The notes beneath the pieces are model-generated. The model ran no database searches. It saw only the letters and a program-made list of their open reading frames with translations, and was not told where the DNA came from. Both the position numbers and the translations under genes were made by a program. Source: Candidatus Kinetoplastibacterium oncopeltii TCC290E (GTDB taxonomy: Bacteria > Pseudomonadota > Gammaproteobacteria > Burkholderiales > Burkholderiaceae_B). Taken from it: a stretch of 64,000 bases of DNA. This document shows, piece after piece, positions 9,439 to 20,527 of this stretch (position 1 is its first letter; each line of letters opens with the position of its first letter). Where the stretch lies: NCBI RefSeq assembly GCF_000340865.1, contig NC_020299.1:682001-746000 (forward strand). The letters are read 5' to 3'.

Positions 9439-10302
9439 CTAGATTTCCAAATTATCTATTAATCTAACACCTCCAATATAGGCTGCTCCCAATACAACTA
9501 ATGGTACTCTCCTTGGAAAGGATAAATCATCTTCTCTAGGAATAGAAAGATCTGATTGCTTACGTACAGTAATATAATTAACAAACCATTTATGTTTTTC
9601 TAATTTTTTAATAGCATCATACTCCAAAAGCAAAAGATCTTTAATTGAAAGATGATTATTTTTTAAGATCATATGTTTTATATGATTTAGAACAACGTAT
9701 AGCGTAGAAGCTAGTAATATTTGATCATTATCTAAATATTTATTTCTAGAAGATAATGCAAGACCTTTTTTATTTCTGACTATTTCATGACCTATAACAT
9801 TAGTTTGCAACAAAAATTGCTTACACATATTCTTAACTACTATAAATTGCTGATAATCTTTTTTCCCTAAAACTACGGTTGATGGTCTTATAAGGGAAAA
9901 TAATTTCATCAACACTGTGCAAACACCTACAAAAAAACCTTTTCTTGTCTCGCCCTCGAGAATGTTACCTAATTCTTCTGGAGGATTTACACAAAAATTT
10001 TGCAACTCTGGATAAATTTCTTTTTCACAAGGAATAAATAATAGATCAGTTTTAGCTTGGTTAACTAAAATACTAATATCTTCATCTATGGAACGTGGAT
10101 ATTTATCGAAATCCTCGTTTGGGCCAAACTGTAATCTGTTAACAAAAATGCTTACTACAACAAAATTTTTTGTTTCTTTAGCAAGATTCACTAATTCTAA
10201 ATGACCATTGTGTAAACTTCCCATTGTAGGAACGAAAGATATTTTAGTATTTACGCTGTCTAAAAACTTACACAAATCAGAGATTGAATATACTATCTTC
10301 AT
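9439..10302 (-). CDS. panC: Pantothenate synthetase
   Basis: Joins pantoate and beta-alanine with ATP to make pantothenate (vitamin B5), the coenzyme A precursor. The 287 residues contain FVPTMGSLHNGHLELV (HIGH-like ATP site), VSIFVNRLQFGPNEDFDKYPR, VLGKKDYQQFIVVKNM and ALSSRNKYLD. All family motifs are present and the length is normal. DUF3460 and ispB lie upstream on the same strand. In related betaproteobacteria scpA often sits between DUF3460 and panC; here only 18 bp separate the two genes, so scpA is missing. Confidence 0.96.
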   Translation of the reverse strand: MKIVYSISDLCKFLDSVNTKISFVPTMGSLHNGHLELVNLAKETKNFVVVSIFVNRLQFGPNEDFDKYPRSIDEDISILVNQAKTDLLFIPCEKEIYPELQNFCVNPPEELGNILEGETRKGFFVGVCTVLMKLFSLIRPSTVVLGKKDYQQFIVVKNMCKQFLLQTNVIGHEIVRNKKGLALSSRNKYLDNDQILLASTLYVVLNHIKHMILKNNHLSIKDLLLLEYDAIKKLEKHKWFVNYITVRKQSDLSIPREDDLSFPRRVPLVVLGAAYIGGVRLIDNLEI

Positions 10303-10320
10303 AACTGGACAATGAAATTA

Positions 10321-10509
10321 TTAATCTGTTTGATAAACATATGATTTTTGAGAAACCCTAGATAAATCAAATTCTTTCAGTAAGTCTGTTTCGAGTTTTC
10401 GATCCCATAATATATTTCTTCCATCAACCTGCTGCTTCCTTAATAATGGATTATTCTTGTTATATTCTCTTATAAAAAAAGTAATATCAGATTCATAACT
10501 TTTAGACAT
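10321..10509 (-). CDS. DUF3460 family small protein
   Basis: A 62-residue soluble protein of unknown function from a betaproteobacterial family. It matches the family pattern: SDITFFIREY at the start, a central GRNILWDRK, and the C-terminal SRVSQKSYVYQ. It has no signal peptide or membrane segment. It lies 18 bp from panC and about 36 bp from ispB on the same strand, so it may be co-transcribed. The name rests on motif recall and gene position, and no role can be inferred from the sequence. Confidence 0.8.
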   Translation of the reverse strand: MSKSYESDITFFIREYNKNNPLLRKQQVDGRNILWDRKLETDLLKEFDLSRVSQKSYVYQTD

Positions 10510-10545
10510 CTTAATATCCCATATTGATAATTATTTAATTTACAC

Positions 10546-11493
10546 CTAAGAAATTCTATTTAAAAACAAAAATGGTAATTCTATTAAAATTTCTTTATAT
10601 TTAGAACAAGGATAATTTAATACAGATTTCTGAGCCTCTTTCGCTTCATTTTCAGCTACTTTAGTAGTATATGCTAAAGCATCTGTATCTTTAACAATAT
10701 TTATTACATCTTCAAGATCGGCATTGCCACTAATTATAGCATTACGTAAAACAACACGTTGTTTTTTAGAACAAACTTTCATAGCTCTTATTAATGGTAA
10801 TGTTGGCTTTCCTTCTTTTAAATCATCACCTATATTTTTACCCAAAATGGCTGAATCACCAGAATAATCTAAGATATCATCAATTAATTGAAAAGATGTA
10901 CCTATATGTCTACCATAAGCAGAAGCATTATTTTCCTGATCTAAATTGGCACCAGCAATAATTGCTCCAACATGTGCTGATGCCTCAAACAACTTAGCTG
11001 TTTTGAATCTCACTACTCGCATATAACTATCTAGAGATACATCAGGATCTTTAATGTTCATCAACTGTAAAACTTCTCCTTCAGCTATTATAGTAGTAGT
11101 TTTTGATAAAATTTCCATAATACGTAGAGAATCAGTAGACACCATCATTTCAAATGATTTAGAGTACAAGTAATCTCCTACTAAAACACTAGCTGCATTT
11201 CCAAATATTGAATTTGCTGAATTTAATCCACGACGTAACTCTGACTCGTCTACTACATCATCATGCAAAAGAGTAGCAGTGTGAATAAACTCTATTATTG
11301 CTGCTAACAAATGATGTTTGCTCCCTTCATAACCTAGCGATAATGCTATGATTATGACCATAGATGGTCTTATGCGTTTGCCTCCAGAATTAACTATATA
11401 CTCACCTATGGTGCGCACCAAAGCCACCTCAGAGTTCAACTGATCGCATATGATTTTGTCAACCTCTTTTAAATCATCGCTAATTGATTCCAT
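10546..11493 (-). CDS. ispB: Octaprenyl diphosphate synthase (trans long-chain polyprenyl synthase)
   Basis: Extends farnesyl diphosphate to the long side chain of ubiquinone. Both Asp-rich metal sites are seen: LLHDDVVDESELRRG (near residue 80) and LIDDILDYSGD (near 205), plus GGKRIRPSM near the N-terminus. The ATG at 11493 is preferred to the in-frame TTG at 11511 because a GGATAAAG ribosome-binding site precedes it. The family includes chain-length variants; octaprenyl is inferred from the lineage and the genomic place opposite rplU. Ubiquinone would feed the cytochrome bd oxidase encoded at 26-32 kb. Confidence 0.93.
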   Translation of the reverse strand: MESISDDLKEVDKIICDQLNSEVALVRTIGEYIVNSGGKRIRPSMVIIIALSLGYEGSKHHLLAAIIEFIHTATLLHDDVVDESELRRGLNSANSIFGNAASVLVGDYLYSKSFEMMVSTDSLRIMEILSKTTTIIAEGEVLQLMNIKDPDVSLDSYMRVVRFKTAKLFEASAHVGAIIAGANLDQENNASAYGRHIGTSFQLIDDILDYSGDSAILGKNIGDDLKEGKPTLPLIRAMKVCSKKQRVVLRNAIISGNADLEDVINIVKDTDALAYTTKVAENEAKEAQKSVLNYPCSKYKEILIELPFLFLNRIS

Positions 11494-11605
11494 AAAAATA
11501 ACTTTATCCAAAATTTACCAGAACAGTAAGACAAAAAATTTTATTACTTAGAGATAGATTTTATACTAATGATTGCTTATAACAAAATCTTATGAAATAT
11601 TTTCG

Positions 11606-11645
11606 ATAATTATATTCTTATTAATATTAATAAGAATATAATTAT
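11606..11645. repeat. Perfect 40-bp palindrome upstream of ispB and rplU
   Basis: The half at 11606-11625 is the exact reverse complement of 11626-11645 with no spacer. It contains only one G or C pair per arm and has no U-tract. It lies between divergent genes, so it cannot be a normal terminator; it is about 20 bp upstream of the probable rplU promoter. Candidate roles are an operator, a cruciform site or mutational by-product. Confidence 0.75.
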
Positions 11646-11662
11646 TAGGTTATGGATTATTT

Positions 11663-11691
11663 TTGACTTTTTGTCCTTGTAATAATAGAAT
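11663..11691 (+). promoter_or_regulatory. Sigma-70 type promoter for rplU-rpmA
   Basis: TTGACT (11663-11668) and TAGAAT (11686-11691) are separated by 17 bp, near consensus in both boxes and ideal in spacing. It would give a leader of roughly 160 nt before the rplU ATG at 11856. Prediction from sequence only. Confidence 0.6.
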
Positions 11692-11855
11692 GATCAATCA
11701 AGCATAAAACATGTATAATTTACATACATTTTATTCTATATCTTTAAACAGTCCTTCCAATATATCGAGTAATTATTATTTTACGTGGAAATGTTTTCAG
11801 CGATAGAATAACACAAACAATATAGAGATCTAGTTATACCATTGAGGAATATCCT

Positions 11856-12179
11856 ATGTACGCGGTCGTAAAAACTGGTGGCAAACAATACAAAGTTACC
11901 ATCGGCCAAAAACTTAAAATAGAACAGATACCAGCTGACATTGGACAAGAAATCATCCTAGACTGTGTTTTAATGATAGAGTCTGGAGAAAAAGTGATTA
12001 TTGGCCAACCTACAGTTCCTGGAGCAATTATAACAACTACGATTCTAAATCATGGAAAACATGATAAAGTAAAAATATTTAAAATTAGACGTAGAAAACA
12101 TTACCAGAAGCATCAAGGTCATAGGCAAAAATATACAGAAATTTATATCAAAGATATTAATTTTAATGATTTTATCTAA
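11856..12179 (+). CDS. rplU: 50S ribosomal protein L21
   Basis: Binds 23S rRNA in the large ribosomal subunit. The 107 residues open with the family signature [26 protein letters not shown], and the basic [19 protein letters not shown] segment contacts rRNA. A GAGGAATA ribosome-binding site lies before the ATG. First gene of rplU-rpmA-obgE, the standard bacterial order, with rpmA 20 bp downstream. Confidence 0.98.
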   Translation: MYAVVKTGGKQYKVTIGQKLKIEQIPADIGQEIILDCVLMIESGEKVIIGQPTVPGAIITTTILNHGKHDKVKIFKIRRRKHYQKHQGHRQKYTEIYIKDINFNDFI

Positions 12180-12199
12180 ATATACAGGAACTAAATAAT

Positions 12200-12460
12200 A
12201 TGGCACATAAAAAAGGTGGTGGTTCCACTAGAAATGGTCGAGATTCAGAATCAAAGCGCTTAGGAGTAAAAGCATTTGGAGATCAGCATATAACTGCTGG
12301 ATCCATCATTGTAAGACAAAGAGGTACTCGCTTTCACGCTGGCAAAAATGTTGGAATCGGTAAAGATCATACATTATTTGCCTTGAAAGAAGGAAGAATA
12401 CTGTTCTCTGTCAAGGGAGCACTAAAAAAACAAACAGTATCCGTTATCATTAATAAATAA
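12200..12460 (+). CDS. rpmA: 50S ribosomal protein L27
   Basis: Large-subunit protein whose N-terminus reaches the peptidyl transferase centre. It begins [16 protein letters not shown] and continues with [30 protein letters not shown], both diagnostic of L27. No N-terminal cleavage extension is present, as expected in proteobacteria. 86 residues, normal. A very long perfect hairpin starts 4 nt after its stop codon. Confidence 0.98.
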   Translation: MAHKKGGGSTRNGRDSESKRLGVKAFGDQHITAGSIIVRQRGTRFHAGKNVGIGKDHTLFALKEGRILFSVKGALKKQTVSVIINK

Positions 12461-12464
12461 ATTA

Positions 12465-12510
12465 TCGATGTAATAAATGATTTATGTTTATAAATCATTT
12501 ATTACATCGA
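12465..12510. repeat. Perfect 21-bp hairpin between rpmA and obgE
   Basis: The arm at 12465-12485 is exactly complementary to 12490-12510 with a 4-nt GTTT loop. It starts 4 nt after the rpmA stop and ends 18 nt before the obgE start. No T-run follows, so it is not a textbook terminator; it may still attenuate readthrough or protect the rplU-rpmA mRNA 3' end, lowering obgE expression. Confidence 0.85.
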
Positions 12511-12519
12511 CCTAAATGA

Positions 12520-14916
<2,397 letters not shown>

Positions 14917-14995
14917 TATGAATATTAATTATTAATCAAAGAAAAAATATTAACAGGAAAATTAAAAAAATATTATACAAAATAGTAATAAATGT

Positions 14996-15739
14996 TTATT
15001 TTTTACCTTGTGATGCAATTGCAGAGATAGCTACTTCAATATCACTAGGATTCCCTAAATAATGATATCCTGTCAATTTGAATTTTTCATTTAGCTCGCA
15101 TATCATAGGTTGACCTGTTGGTATATTTAAAGACATTATATCTTTATCAGATATATCCCCAATATGCATTATTAAAGCTCTTAGACTATTTCCGTGCGCA
15201 ACTATCAATATATTTTTTCCATTTTTAATAGCTTGAAGAATATTATCATTCCAAAATGGTACTACCCTATTAACAGTATCTTTTAAACATTCGCTAGAAG
15301 GTAATAGATTACTTATAATGTTCTTATATCTTGAATCAAAACGTGGATGTCTTTCGTCATCGACTGATAATGAATCTGGAGCTATATCATATGATCTTCT
15401 CCAAATTAATACCTTATCTTCTCCAAACTCAGTAGCGGTTTTAGCCTTATTAAGACCCTGTAATTGACCATAATGACGCTCATTCAAACGCCAACTTAAA
15501 TGAGTTGGCGTATACATAATATCCATTGTATCAAGCACAATCCAAAGAGTACGTATAGCTCTTTTCAGCATTGATGAATATGAAACATCGAATTCATAAC
15601 CTTCTTTTTTTAATAACTGTCCTGCACATAATGCTTGGAGCTTTCCTGCTTCTGTAAGATCAACATCAGCCCAGCCAGTGAAACGATTTTCTGCATTCCA
15701 AACACTCTCTCCATGACGCATCAAAACTAATTTATACAT
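14996..15739 (-). CDS. gpmA: 2,3-bisphosphoglycerate-dependent phosphoglycerate mutase
   Basis: Interconverts 3- and 2-phosphoglycerate in glycolysis or gluconeogenesis. LVLMRHGESVWNAENRFTGW at the N-terminus contains the phospho-accepting His, followed by DVDLTEAG, LNERHYGQLQGLNKAKTA and AHGNSLRALIMH. 247 residues match the cofactor-dependent type. It is divergent from the rhodanese gene. Presence of a glycolytic mutase fits a symbiont that still uses sugar phosphates or makes serine-family precursors. Confidence 0.97.
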   Translation of the reverse strand: MYKLVLMRHGESVWNAENRFTGWADVDLTEAGKLQALCAGQLLKKEGYEFDVSYSSMLKRAIRTLWIVLDTMDIMYTPTHLSWRLNERHYGQLQGLNKAKTATEFGEDKVLIWRRSYDIAPDSLSVDDERHPRFDSRYKNIISNLLPSSECLKDTVNRVVPFWNDNILQAIKNGKNILIVAHGNSLRALIMHIGDISDKDIMSLNIPTGQPMICELNEKFKLTGYHYLGNPSDIEVAISAIASQGKK

Positions 15740-15865
15740 ATTGATATACTCACATAAATATTTAAAATATAATTTCTTATTTTTTTATTTAACGTAACAT
15801 GTTATCTGACATACACTAAAAACTAACGACCAAATCTAAATAAACTATAACTTTCAGGAAACAAA

Positions 15866-16273
15866 GTGGATCTAGTACATTTTTTTATTAAAAACAATAA
15901 TATTCTATTCTTATTCATTGCCATAATTTCAGCTATTATGTTACTAATGCCTTATATTAGAAAAAATGTTCAGGGTATAGATCTGAACGGAGCTATAAAT
16001 TTAGTTAACAAAAATGAGGCCATACTAACAGACATAAGGTCACCAAATGAGTTTAAAGAAAAACACATACCACAATCATATAATACAAATTCGGATGATC
16101 TTAAATCTAACAAAAAATTCCTGAATAAATCATTAATACTTGTTTGTAAAGATGGAACTAATTCTTTAAAAGTAGCTTCATCAATAAAAAATCAAGGTTC
16201 CGGTAATATTTTATTCCTAATTGGTGGCATTGATGAATGGATAAACAATGAACTTCCAATAATAAAAAAATAG
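15866..16273 (+). CDS. Membrane-anchored rhodanese-like protein
   Basis: Single rhodanese domain (about residues 38-133) behind an N-terminal hydrophobic segment (about 11-28), so likely anchored in the inner membrane with the domain in the cytoplasm or periplasm. The active loop is VCKDGTNS with the catalytic Cys, near residue 94; ILTDIRSPNEFKEKHIPQS precedes it. GTG start at 15866 with an upstream AGGAA. In relatives a glutaredoxin gene (grxC) sits between this gene and secB; here only 73 bp remain. Exact substrate unknown. Confidence 0.85.
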   Translation: MDLVHFFIKNNNILFLFIAIISAIMLLMPYIRKNVQGIDLNGAINLVNKNEAILTDIRSPNEFKEKHIPQSYNTNSDDLKSNKKFLNKSLILVCKDGTNSLKVASSIKNQGSGNILFLIGGIDEWINNELPIIKK

Positions 16274-16346
16274 ACACTTTAATATAATTAAACAATACAA
16301 AACATTATTAGAATTTAAACGAAGTAAATTTAAGAGAAAGAAGATC

Positions 16347-16802
16347 ATGAAAAATGATAACTATAATAATACACAAAATCAATCAGACACTGCTCAAAAA
16401 TTTAATATACAACGCATATATTTAAAAGATCTATCTATAGAGATGCCCAATGCTCCAGGTATTTTTCTCGAAATGGATAGATACAAAGTAGATGTTAATA
16501 TCAAAGTTGGTGGTGGAAAAATTGCAGATAATATATTCGAATCAGATATAACAGTTACAGTTAATGCTTTGCTATCAGAAAAAATACTTTATATTATAGA
16601 AATAACTCAGTCAGGTATTTTTGAGTTTAAAAATATAGACAAGCTGGATATAGATAAATTATTGAGCATAACATGCTATACAATAATGTATCCCTATCTA
16701 AGGGCTAACTTATCTGACATATTATCTAGAATGTCGATGCCACCATTCCATTTAGAAGATGTAAATTTTCAAGCCTTGTATGAGCAATATTCCAATGACT
16801 AA
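16347..16802 (+). CDS. secB: Protein-export chaperone SecB
   Basis: Tetrameric chaperone that keeps preproteins unfolded and delivers them to SecA. Family features are FNIQRIYLKDLSIEMPNAPGIF at the start, VTVNALLSEKILYIIEITQSGIF, and the C-terminal ITCYTIMYPYLRANLSDILSRMSMPPFHLEDVNF-type region (residues about 110-145). 151 residues, normal length. A good AGAAAGAAG lies upstream of the ATG. Its stop overlaps the start of gpsA, the standard secB-gpsA operon. Confidence 0.96.
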   Translation: MKNDNYNNTQNQSDTAQKFNIQRIYLKDLSIEMPNAPGIFLEMDRYKVDVNIKVGGGKIADNIFESDITVTVNALLSEKILYIIEITQSGIFEFKNIDKLDIDKLLSITCYTIMYPYLRANLSDILSRMSMPPFHLEDVNFQALYEQYSND

Positions 16803-17889
16803 TGATCAAAAACATTTAAAGTTTTTCAATTCCTATAAAGATGAACAAGAAATATGTTCTTTTTATAATAAAATAAATGTTCTGATATTGGGAGCTGGTA
16901 GTTGGGGAACAGCATTAGCCATAGCATCATCTAAAAAAAATAGTACTTGCATGTGGTCTAGAAATATTGATCAAGCAAACAATATGCTACTGTGTAGAGA
17001 AAATAAAGCTTATCTTCCTGGTATAAAATTTAATGATAATCTAAAAATTACAAATAATATAAATCATGCTCTAGAATTTATATTATCAGATAATACTCAA
17101 CCTTTAATTATAATTGGTGTCCCTGTCTCTGGTGTATCTGAAATTTGCTCTTTGTTGTTAAAATATTCAAATTATCTATCATCTATAAATATACCAGTAA
17201 TATGGACTTGTAAGGGTTTTGAGAATAAAACATCAAATCTTATACATGAAATAATACAAAGAGATCTAATATCATCAAAATTTACACATGGTATATTATC
17301 AGGCCCTTCATTCGCACATGAAGTTGCTCTAAATTTACCAACTGCATTGACGATAGCTAGTAATTCTAGCAATTTATGCAATATAACAATAGATGCTCTA
17401 CATAATAATAAATTACGCATATATAGCAGTAAGGATGTTGTAGGTGTTGAAGTGGGTGGTGCATTAAAGAATATTATATCAATAGCCTGTGGAATATCAG
17501 ATGGATTAAATCTAGGATGCAATGCAAGAGCAGCTTTAATTACTAGAGGACTTTTTGAAATAAAACGTTTTGGATTAGCTCTAGGATCTATTAGTGAAAC
17601 TTTCTACGGTTTGTCAGGACTGGGAGATTTAGTATTAACATCTACCAGTAACCTATCAAGAAATCGTAATATAGGAATAAAAATAGGAAATGGGTTTCCA
17701 GTAGAAGAATTATTAAACTCAAAAATCACAGTAGAAGGAGTCAGATGCGCTCTATCTGTTAGAAAAAGAGCCAGAAAGATGAATCTAAATCTGCCAATAA
17801 CTGAAGCTGTTTGTTCAATACTATTTGAACAAAAAAAACCATTAGATGCAGTAAAAATACTTTTGGATAGAGATCCAGGTCAAGAATAA
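16795..17889 (+). CDS. gpsA: NAD(P)-dependent glycerol-3-phosphate dehydrogenase
   Basis: Reduces dihydroxyacetone phosphate to sn-glycerol 3-phosphate for phospholipid synthesis. NVLILGAGSWGTALA is the dinucleotide-binding loop; TCKGFE, LSGPSFAHEVAL and GVEVGGALKNIISIACGISDGL with the catalytic Lys follow, and FYGLSGLGDLVLTSTS is also typical. The protein carries about 25-30 extra residues before the usual start. ATG at 16795 overlaps secB by 8 nt; an in-frame ATG at 16780 is the alternative, and neither has a clear ribosome-binding site. Confidence 0.95.
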   Translation: MTNDQKHLKFFNSYKDEQEICSFYNKINVLILGAGSWGTALAIASSKKNSTCMWSRNIDQANNMLLCRENKAYLPGIKFNDNLKITNNINHALEFILSDNTQPLIIIGVPVSGVSEICSLLLKYSNYLSSINIPVIWTCKGFENKTSNLIHEIIQRDLISSKFTHGILSGPSFAHEVALNLPTALTIASNSSNLCNITIDALHNNKLRIYSSKDVVGVEVGGALKNIISIACGISDGLNLGCNARAALITRGLFEIKRFGLALGSISETFYGLSGLGDLVLTSTSNLSRNRNIGIKIGNGFPVEELLNSKITVEGVRCALSVRKRARKMNLNLPITEAVCSILFEQKKPLDAVKILLDRDPGQE

Positions 17890-17902
17890 TCATGCTACAA
17901 AA

Positions 17903-18379
17903 TTAAACTATTTTAGATAAATTGAAATTGTTTTGCCGCCAAGCTTCGTATACTGTAACAGCGATAGCATTAGATAAATTTAAGCTCCTTTGACCAGCTA
18001 ACATAGGTAAACAAAGCTTCTGATACTCTGCAAAAAGATCCATATTTTCTTTAGAAAGACCAGATGTCTCGTTACCAAAAATAAATATATCACCAGGATA
18101 AAATTTAACTTTTGAAAAAATATTACTAGATTTCGTTGTTATAGCAAAACACCTATTTATAGGAGCTCCAATAAAATCTATAGCATTTATTAAGTTATCA
18201 TGTGTACGTATTGGCTGCCATTCATGATAATCTAAACCAGCTCTTTTTAATTTATTATTATCAAGATCAAATGACATAGGTTTAACTATATGTAAAAAAC
18301 TTCCTGTATTTGCGCATAAACGAATAGCATTACCAGTATTTGATGGTATCTCTGGGCAAACCAAAATAACATTAAACAT
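17903..18379 (-). CDS. trmL: tRNA (cytidine/uridine-2'-O-)-methyltransferase TrmL
   Basis: SPOUT-fold enzyme that 2'-O-methylates position 34 of leucine tRNAs. The 158 residues begin MFNVILVCPEIPSNTGNAIRLCANTG, the TrmL signature with motif 1 Arg. IFIFGNETSGLSKE and LPMLAGQRSLNLSNAIAVTVYEAWRQ form the SAM-binding knot. Complete. It is convergent with gpsA (13 bp apart), preserving the secB-gpsA-trmL neighbourhood seen in Bordetella-like genomes. Divergent from the methyltransferase gene at 18478. Confidence 0.95.
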   Translation of the reverse strand: MFNVILVCPEIPSNTGNAIRLCANTGSFLHIVKPMSFDLDNNKLKRAGLDYHEWQPIRTHDNLINAIDFIGAPINRCFAITTKSSNIFSKVKFYPGDIFIFGNETSGLSKENMDLFAEYQKLCLPMLAGQRSLNLSNAIAVTVYEAWRQNNFNLSKIV

Positions 18380-18477
18380 ATAATTCCATACATAATATAT
18401 AATTATTTGAATAAGTCGCTATGAATTTACGACATAATAAAAAACTATATTAAATTTTACCGTACTAGGATCATAAT

Positions 18478-19383
18478 ATGCTCAACCAAATTGGTAAAGA
18501 AGAATCTATCGTACCTATACCTATGAATATACATCACGTGTCTAAACAGTTCTCTAGGCGAAATGGTGTTATAAATTCGCAGTTTTTGTATGCTGAAATA
18601 GCAAATCGTTTAGCAAGTACTCTAAAATATATAAAAATAAAACCAAATTATGTATTAGATTCAGGTTGTGGAATTGGTAATAATTTACCTATATTGCAAT
18701 CTATATATAAAAACTTTAATTATATTGGAGTAGATATATCCTTCCAATTATTAGATATGGGTCACAAAAAATGGAGCCAAAGAGGAATATTTAATAAAAT
18801 AAAAAGCATAGTAACTAAAGAGTCTATGCCTACATTTATACAATCAGACATGAGCATGACTGGATTAAAATCTGGATCTATCGATATGATTTGGTCTAAT
18901 TTGGCCTTACATTGGAACAATAGACCAGAAAATGTTCTTTATGAATGGAATAGGATACTTAGTGATAATGGATTAGTAATATTTTCGTACTTTGGTCCTG
19001 ATACAATAAAAGAAGTACGAGCAGCTGTAAGTGACGCCAACATAAAAACGGAAATGATGTATTTTATTGATATGCATGATATTGGAGATATGCTTATGCA
19101 TAATGGATTTGAAAATCCTGTTATGCATAAGGATACAATCACATTAACATATAAAAACTCATTACAACTTTTAAAAGAAGTCCACTCTATCGGTGGTAAT
19201 GCTTGTATAAACCGCAAAAAAAGCCTTGCAAGCAAAGTATGGATAACTAAATTGTGTGAATCACTAGAAAAACAGCGCAACAACTCATTAATTAATTTAA
19301 CTATTGAAGTTATATATGGACACGCTTGGCGGAAGACTAGTAATAATAACAACTCTGAAAAAATAATAAAACTAGCCTTCTAA
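18478..19383 (+). CDS. BioC-like class I SAM-dependent methyltransferase
   Basis: A soluble Rossmann-fold methyltransferase of 301 residues. Motif I is VLDSGCGIGNNLPIL (about residue 58), then YIGVDIS (motif II), SGSIDMIWSNLALHWNNRPENVLYEWNRILSDNGLVIFSYFGPDT (motifs III-IV and post). The LALHW and GPDT pattern resembles BioC, which methylates malonyl-ACP to open biotin synthesis, and related betaproteobacteria carry a BioC-annotated gene here. BioC is the best guess, but the fold is common and other substrates cannot be excluded. Confidence 0.75.
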   Translation: MLNQIGKEESIVPIPMNIHHVSKQFSRRNGVINSQFLYAEIANRLASTLKYIKIKPNYVLDSGCGIGNNLPILQSIYKNFNYIGVDISFQLLDMGHKKWSQRGIFNKIKSIVTKESMPTFIQSDMSMTGLKSGSIDMIWSNLALHWNNRPENVLYEWNRILSDNGLVIFSYFGPDTIKEVRAAVSDANIKTEMMYFIDMHDIGDMLMHNGFENPVMHKDTITLTYKNSLQLLKEVHSIGGNACINRKKSLASKVWITKLCESLEKQRNNSLINLTIEVIYGHAWRKTSNNNNSEKIIKLAF

Positions 19384-19438
19384 TTGATAAATTCACCTAA
19401 AGTAATTTGAAATTACAATTTCAATATAACATAACATG

Positions 19439-20134
19439 TTATTTAGCATCATTGTTCCTTCTTCTATTTGTAGAAGTTATGCCAAGCTGTTTTAATTTAC
19501 GATAAAGATGTGTACGCTCTAAACCTGTTCTTTCAGAAACACGAGTCATGCTATATCCATCACGCATAAGGTGGTACTCAAAATAAACACGCTCAAAAGC
19601 GTCACGAGCATCGCGCAATGGCTGGTCTAAAGAAACATTACCGAGTTTACAGCTACCATTTTGATCAATCGGAACTAAACAAGTATCAGACCAACTAGAG
19701 TCCTCATTAGAACTTATAACTTCTTTTGTAACAGAACGCGGTGCTTTAAAACTCGAGGATTGTAATGTTCTGTTTCTCAATAATCCAGCAGCGACAGTTT
19801 TTAGTAACTTCTGCAAAGAGATTGGTTTTTCTAGAAAATCCATAGCTCCTATACGCGTGGCTTCAACAGCAATATCAATACTTGCATGACCACTCATCAT
19901 TATAACAGGCATAGTCAATAAACCCTGTGAAATCCACTCTTTTAGTAAACTTACACCATCTGTATCAGGCATCCAAATATCTAACAAAACAAGATCAGGA
20001 CGTAAACGTAAACGGACCTCTCTAGCTTGTGCTGCATTTTCTGCTTGCTCAACTGTATGTCCCTCATTATATAAGATTTCAGATAAGAGTTCACGTATAC
20101 CTACCTCATCATCTACTACTAAGATTTTGGCCAT
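19439..20134 (-). CDS. Response regulator with receiver and Fis-type DNA-binding domains (NtrX-like, short)
   Basis: Receiver domain at about 1-120 (ILVVDDEVGIRELL, phospho-acceptor Asp52 in LVLLDIWMPDTDG, MSGHAS, and FLEKPIS with the conserved Lys). A linker leads to a Fis-like helix-turn-helix at the C-terminus (RVSERTGLERTHLYRKLKQLGI). No AAA+ sigma-54 domain is present, so it is not a classic NtrC/NtrX activator. ATG at 20134 (MAKILVVDDE) was chosen for its GGGTGGG ribosome-binding site and family fit. In relatives a sensor kinase gene is adjacent; here a 536-bp empty spacer lies upstream, so the regulator appears orphan. Confidence 0.88.
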   Translation of the reverse strand: MAKILVVDDEVGIRELLSEILYNEGHTVEQAENAAQAREVRLRLRPDLVLLDIWMPDTDGVSLLKEWISQGLLTMPVIMMSGHASIDIAVEATRIGAMDFLEKPISLQKLLKTVAAGLLRNRTLQSSSFKAPRSVTKEVISSNEDSSWSDTCLVPIDQNGSCKLGNVSLDQPLRDARDAFERVYFEYHLMRDGYSMTRVSERTGLERTHLYRKLKQLGITSTNRRRNNDAK

Positions 20135-20373
20135 AAATACCCACCCATTAGATAGCCAATACCTTAAATACAAAAAAACCACTCATTCTGCGATATCCCC
20201 TTTAAAAAAATTAAAAATAAACATAACATAGTTAATGCAAATATTAAATTAGAATCATTAATGATCTAACAGTTTTAATAACATTTGTTGCAGACTAATA
20301 GCTAAAAAATATATATAACAATAAACTGCTAATTAGTTCAAAGATTATATTATGACATATCATTAAATTCGTA

Positions 20374-20419
20374 GATACTTGTATATATAACAAAGTTAAT
20401 CGTTATATATACAAGTATC
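20374..20419. repeat. Perfect 18-bp inverted repeat, 10-nt loop
   Basis: The arm at 20374-20391 (GATACTTGTATATATAAC) is exactly complementary to 20402-20419. There is no U-tract on either side. It lies about 240 bp upstream of the leftward response-regulator start. Confidence 0.8.
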
Positions 20420-20487
20420 CATTTAAATAAGGATATTCTACTCCTATTTTGAATATATAAAATTATCAAAAATATATATGATGGATA

Positions 20488-20527
20488 TTATTTATAGTTT
20501 CTTTTTGTTAAAAGAAACTATAAATAA
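20488..20527. repeat. Perfect 18-bp inverted repeat, 4-nt loop
   Basis: The arm at 20488-20505 is exactly complementary to 20510-20527 with loop TGTT. It lies about 145 bp past the rsmB stop in the direction of transcription. It could end rsmB transcription, although no T-run follows in the leftward direction. Confidence 0.8.
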
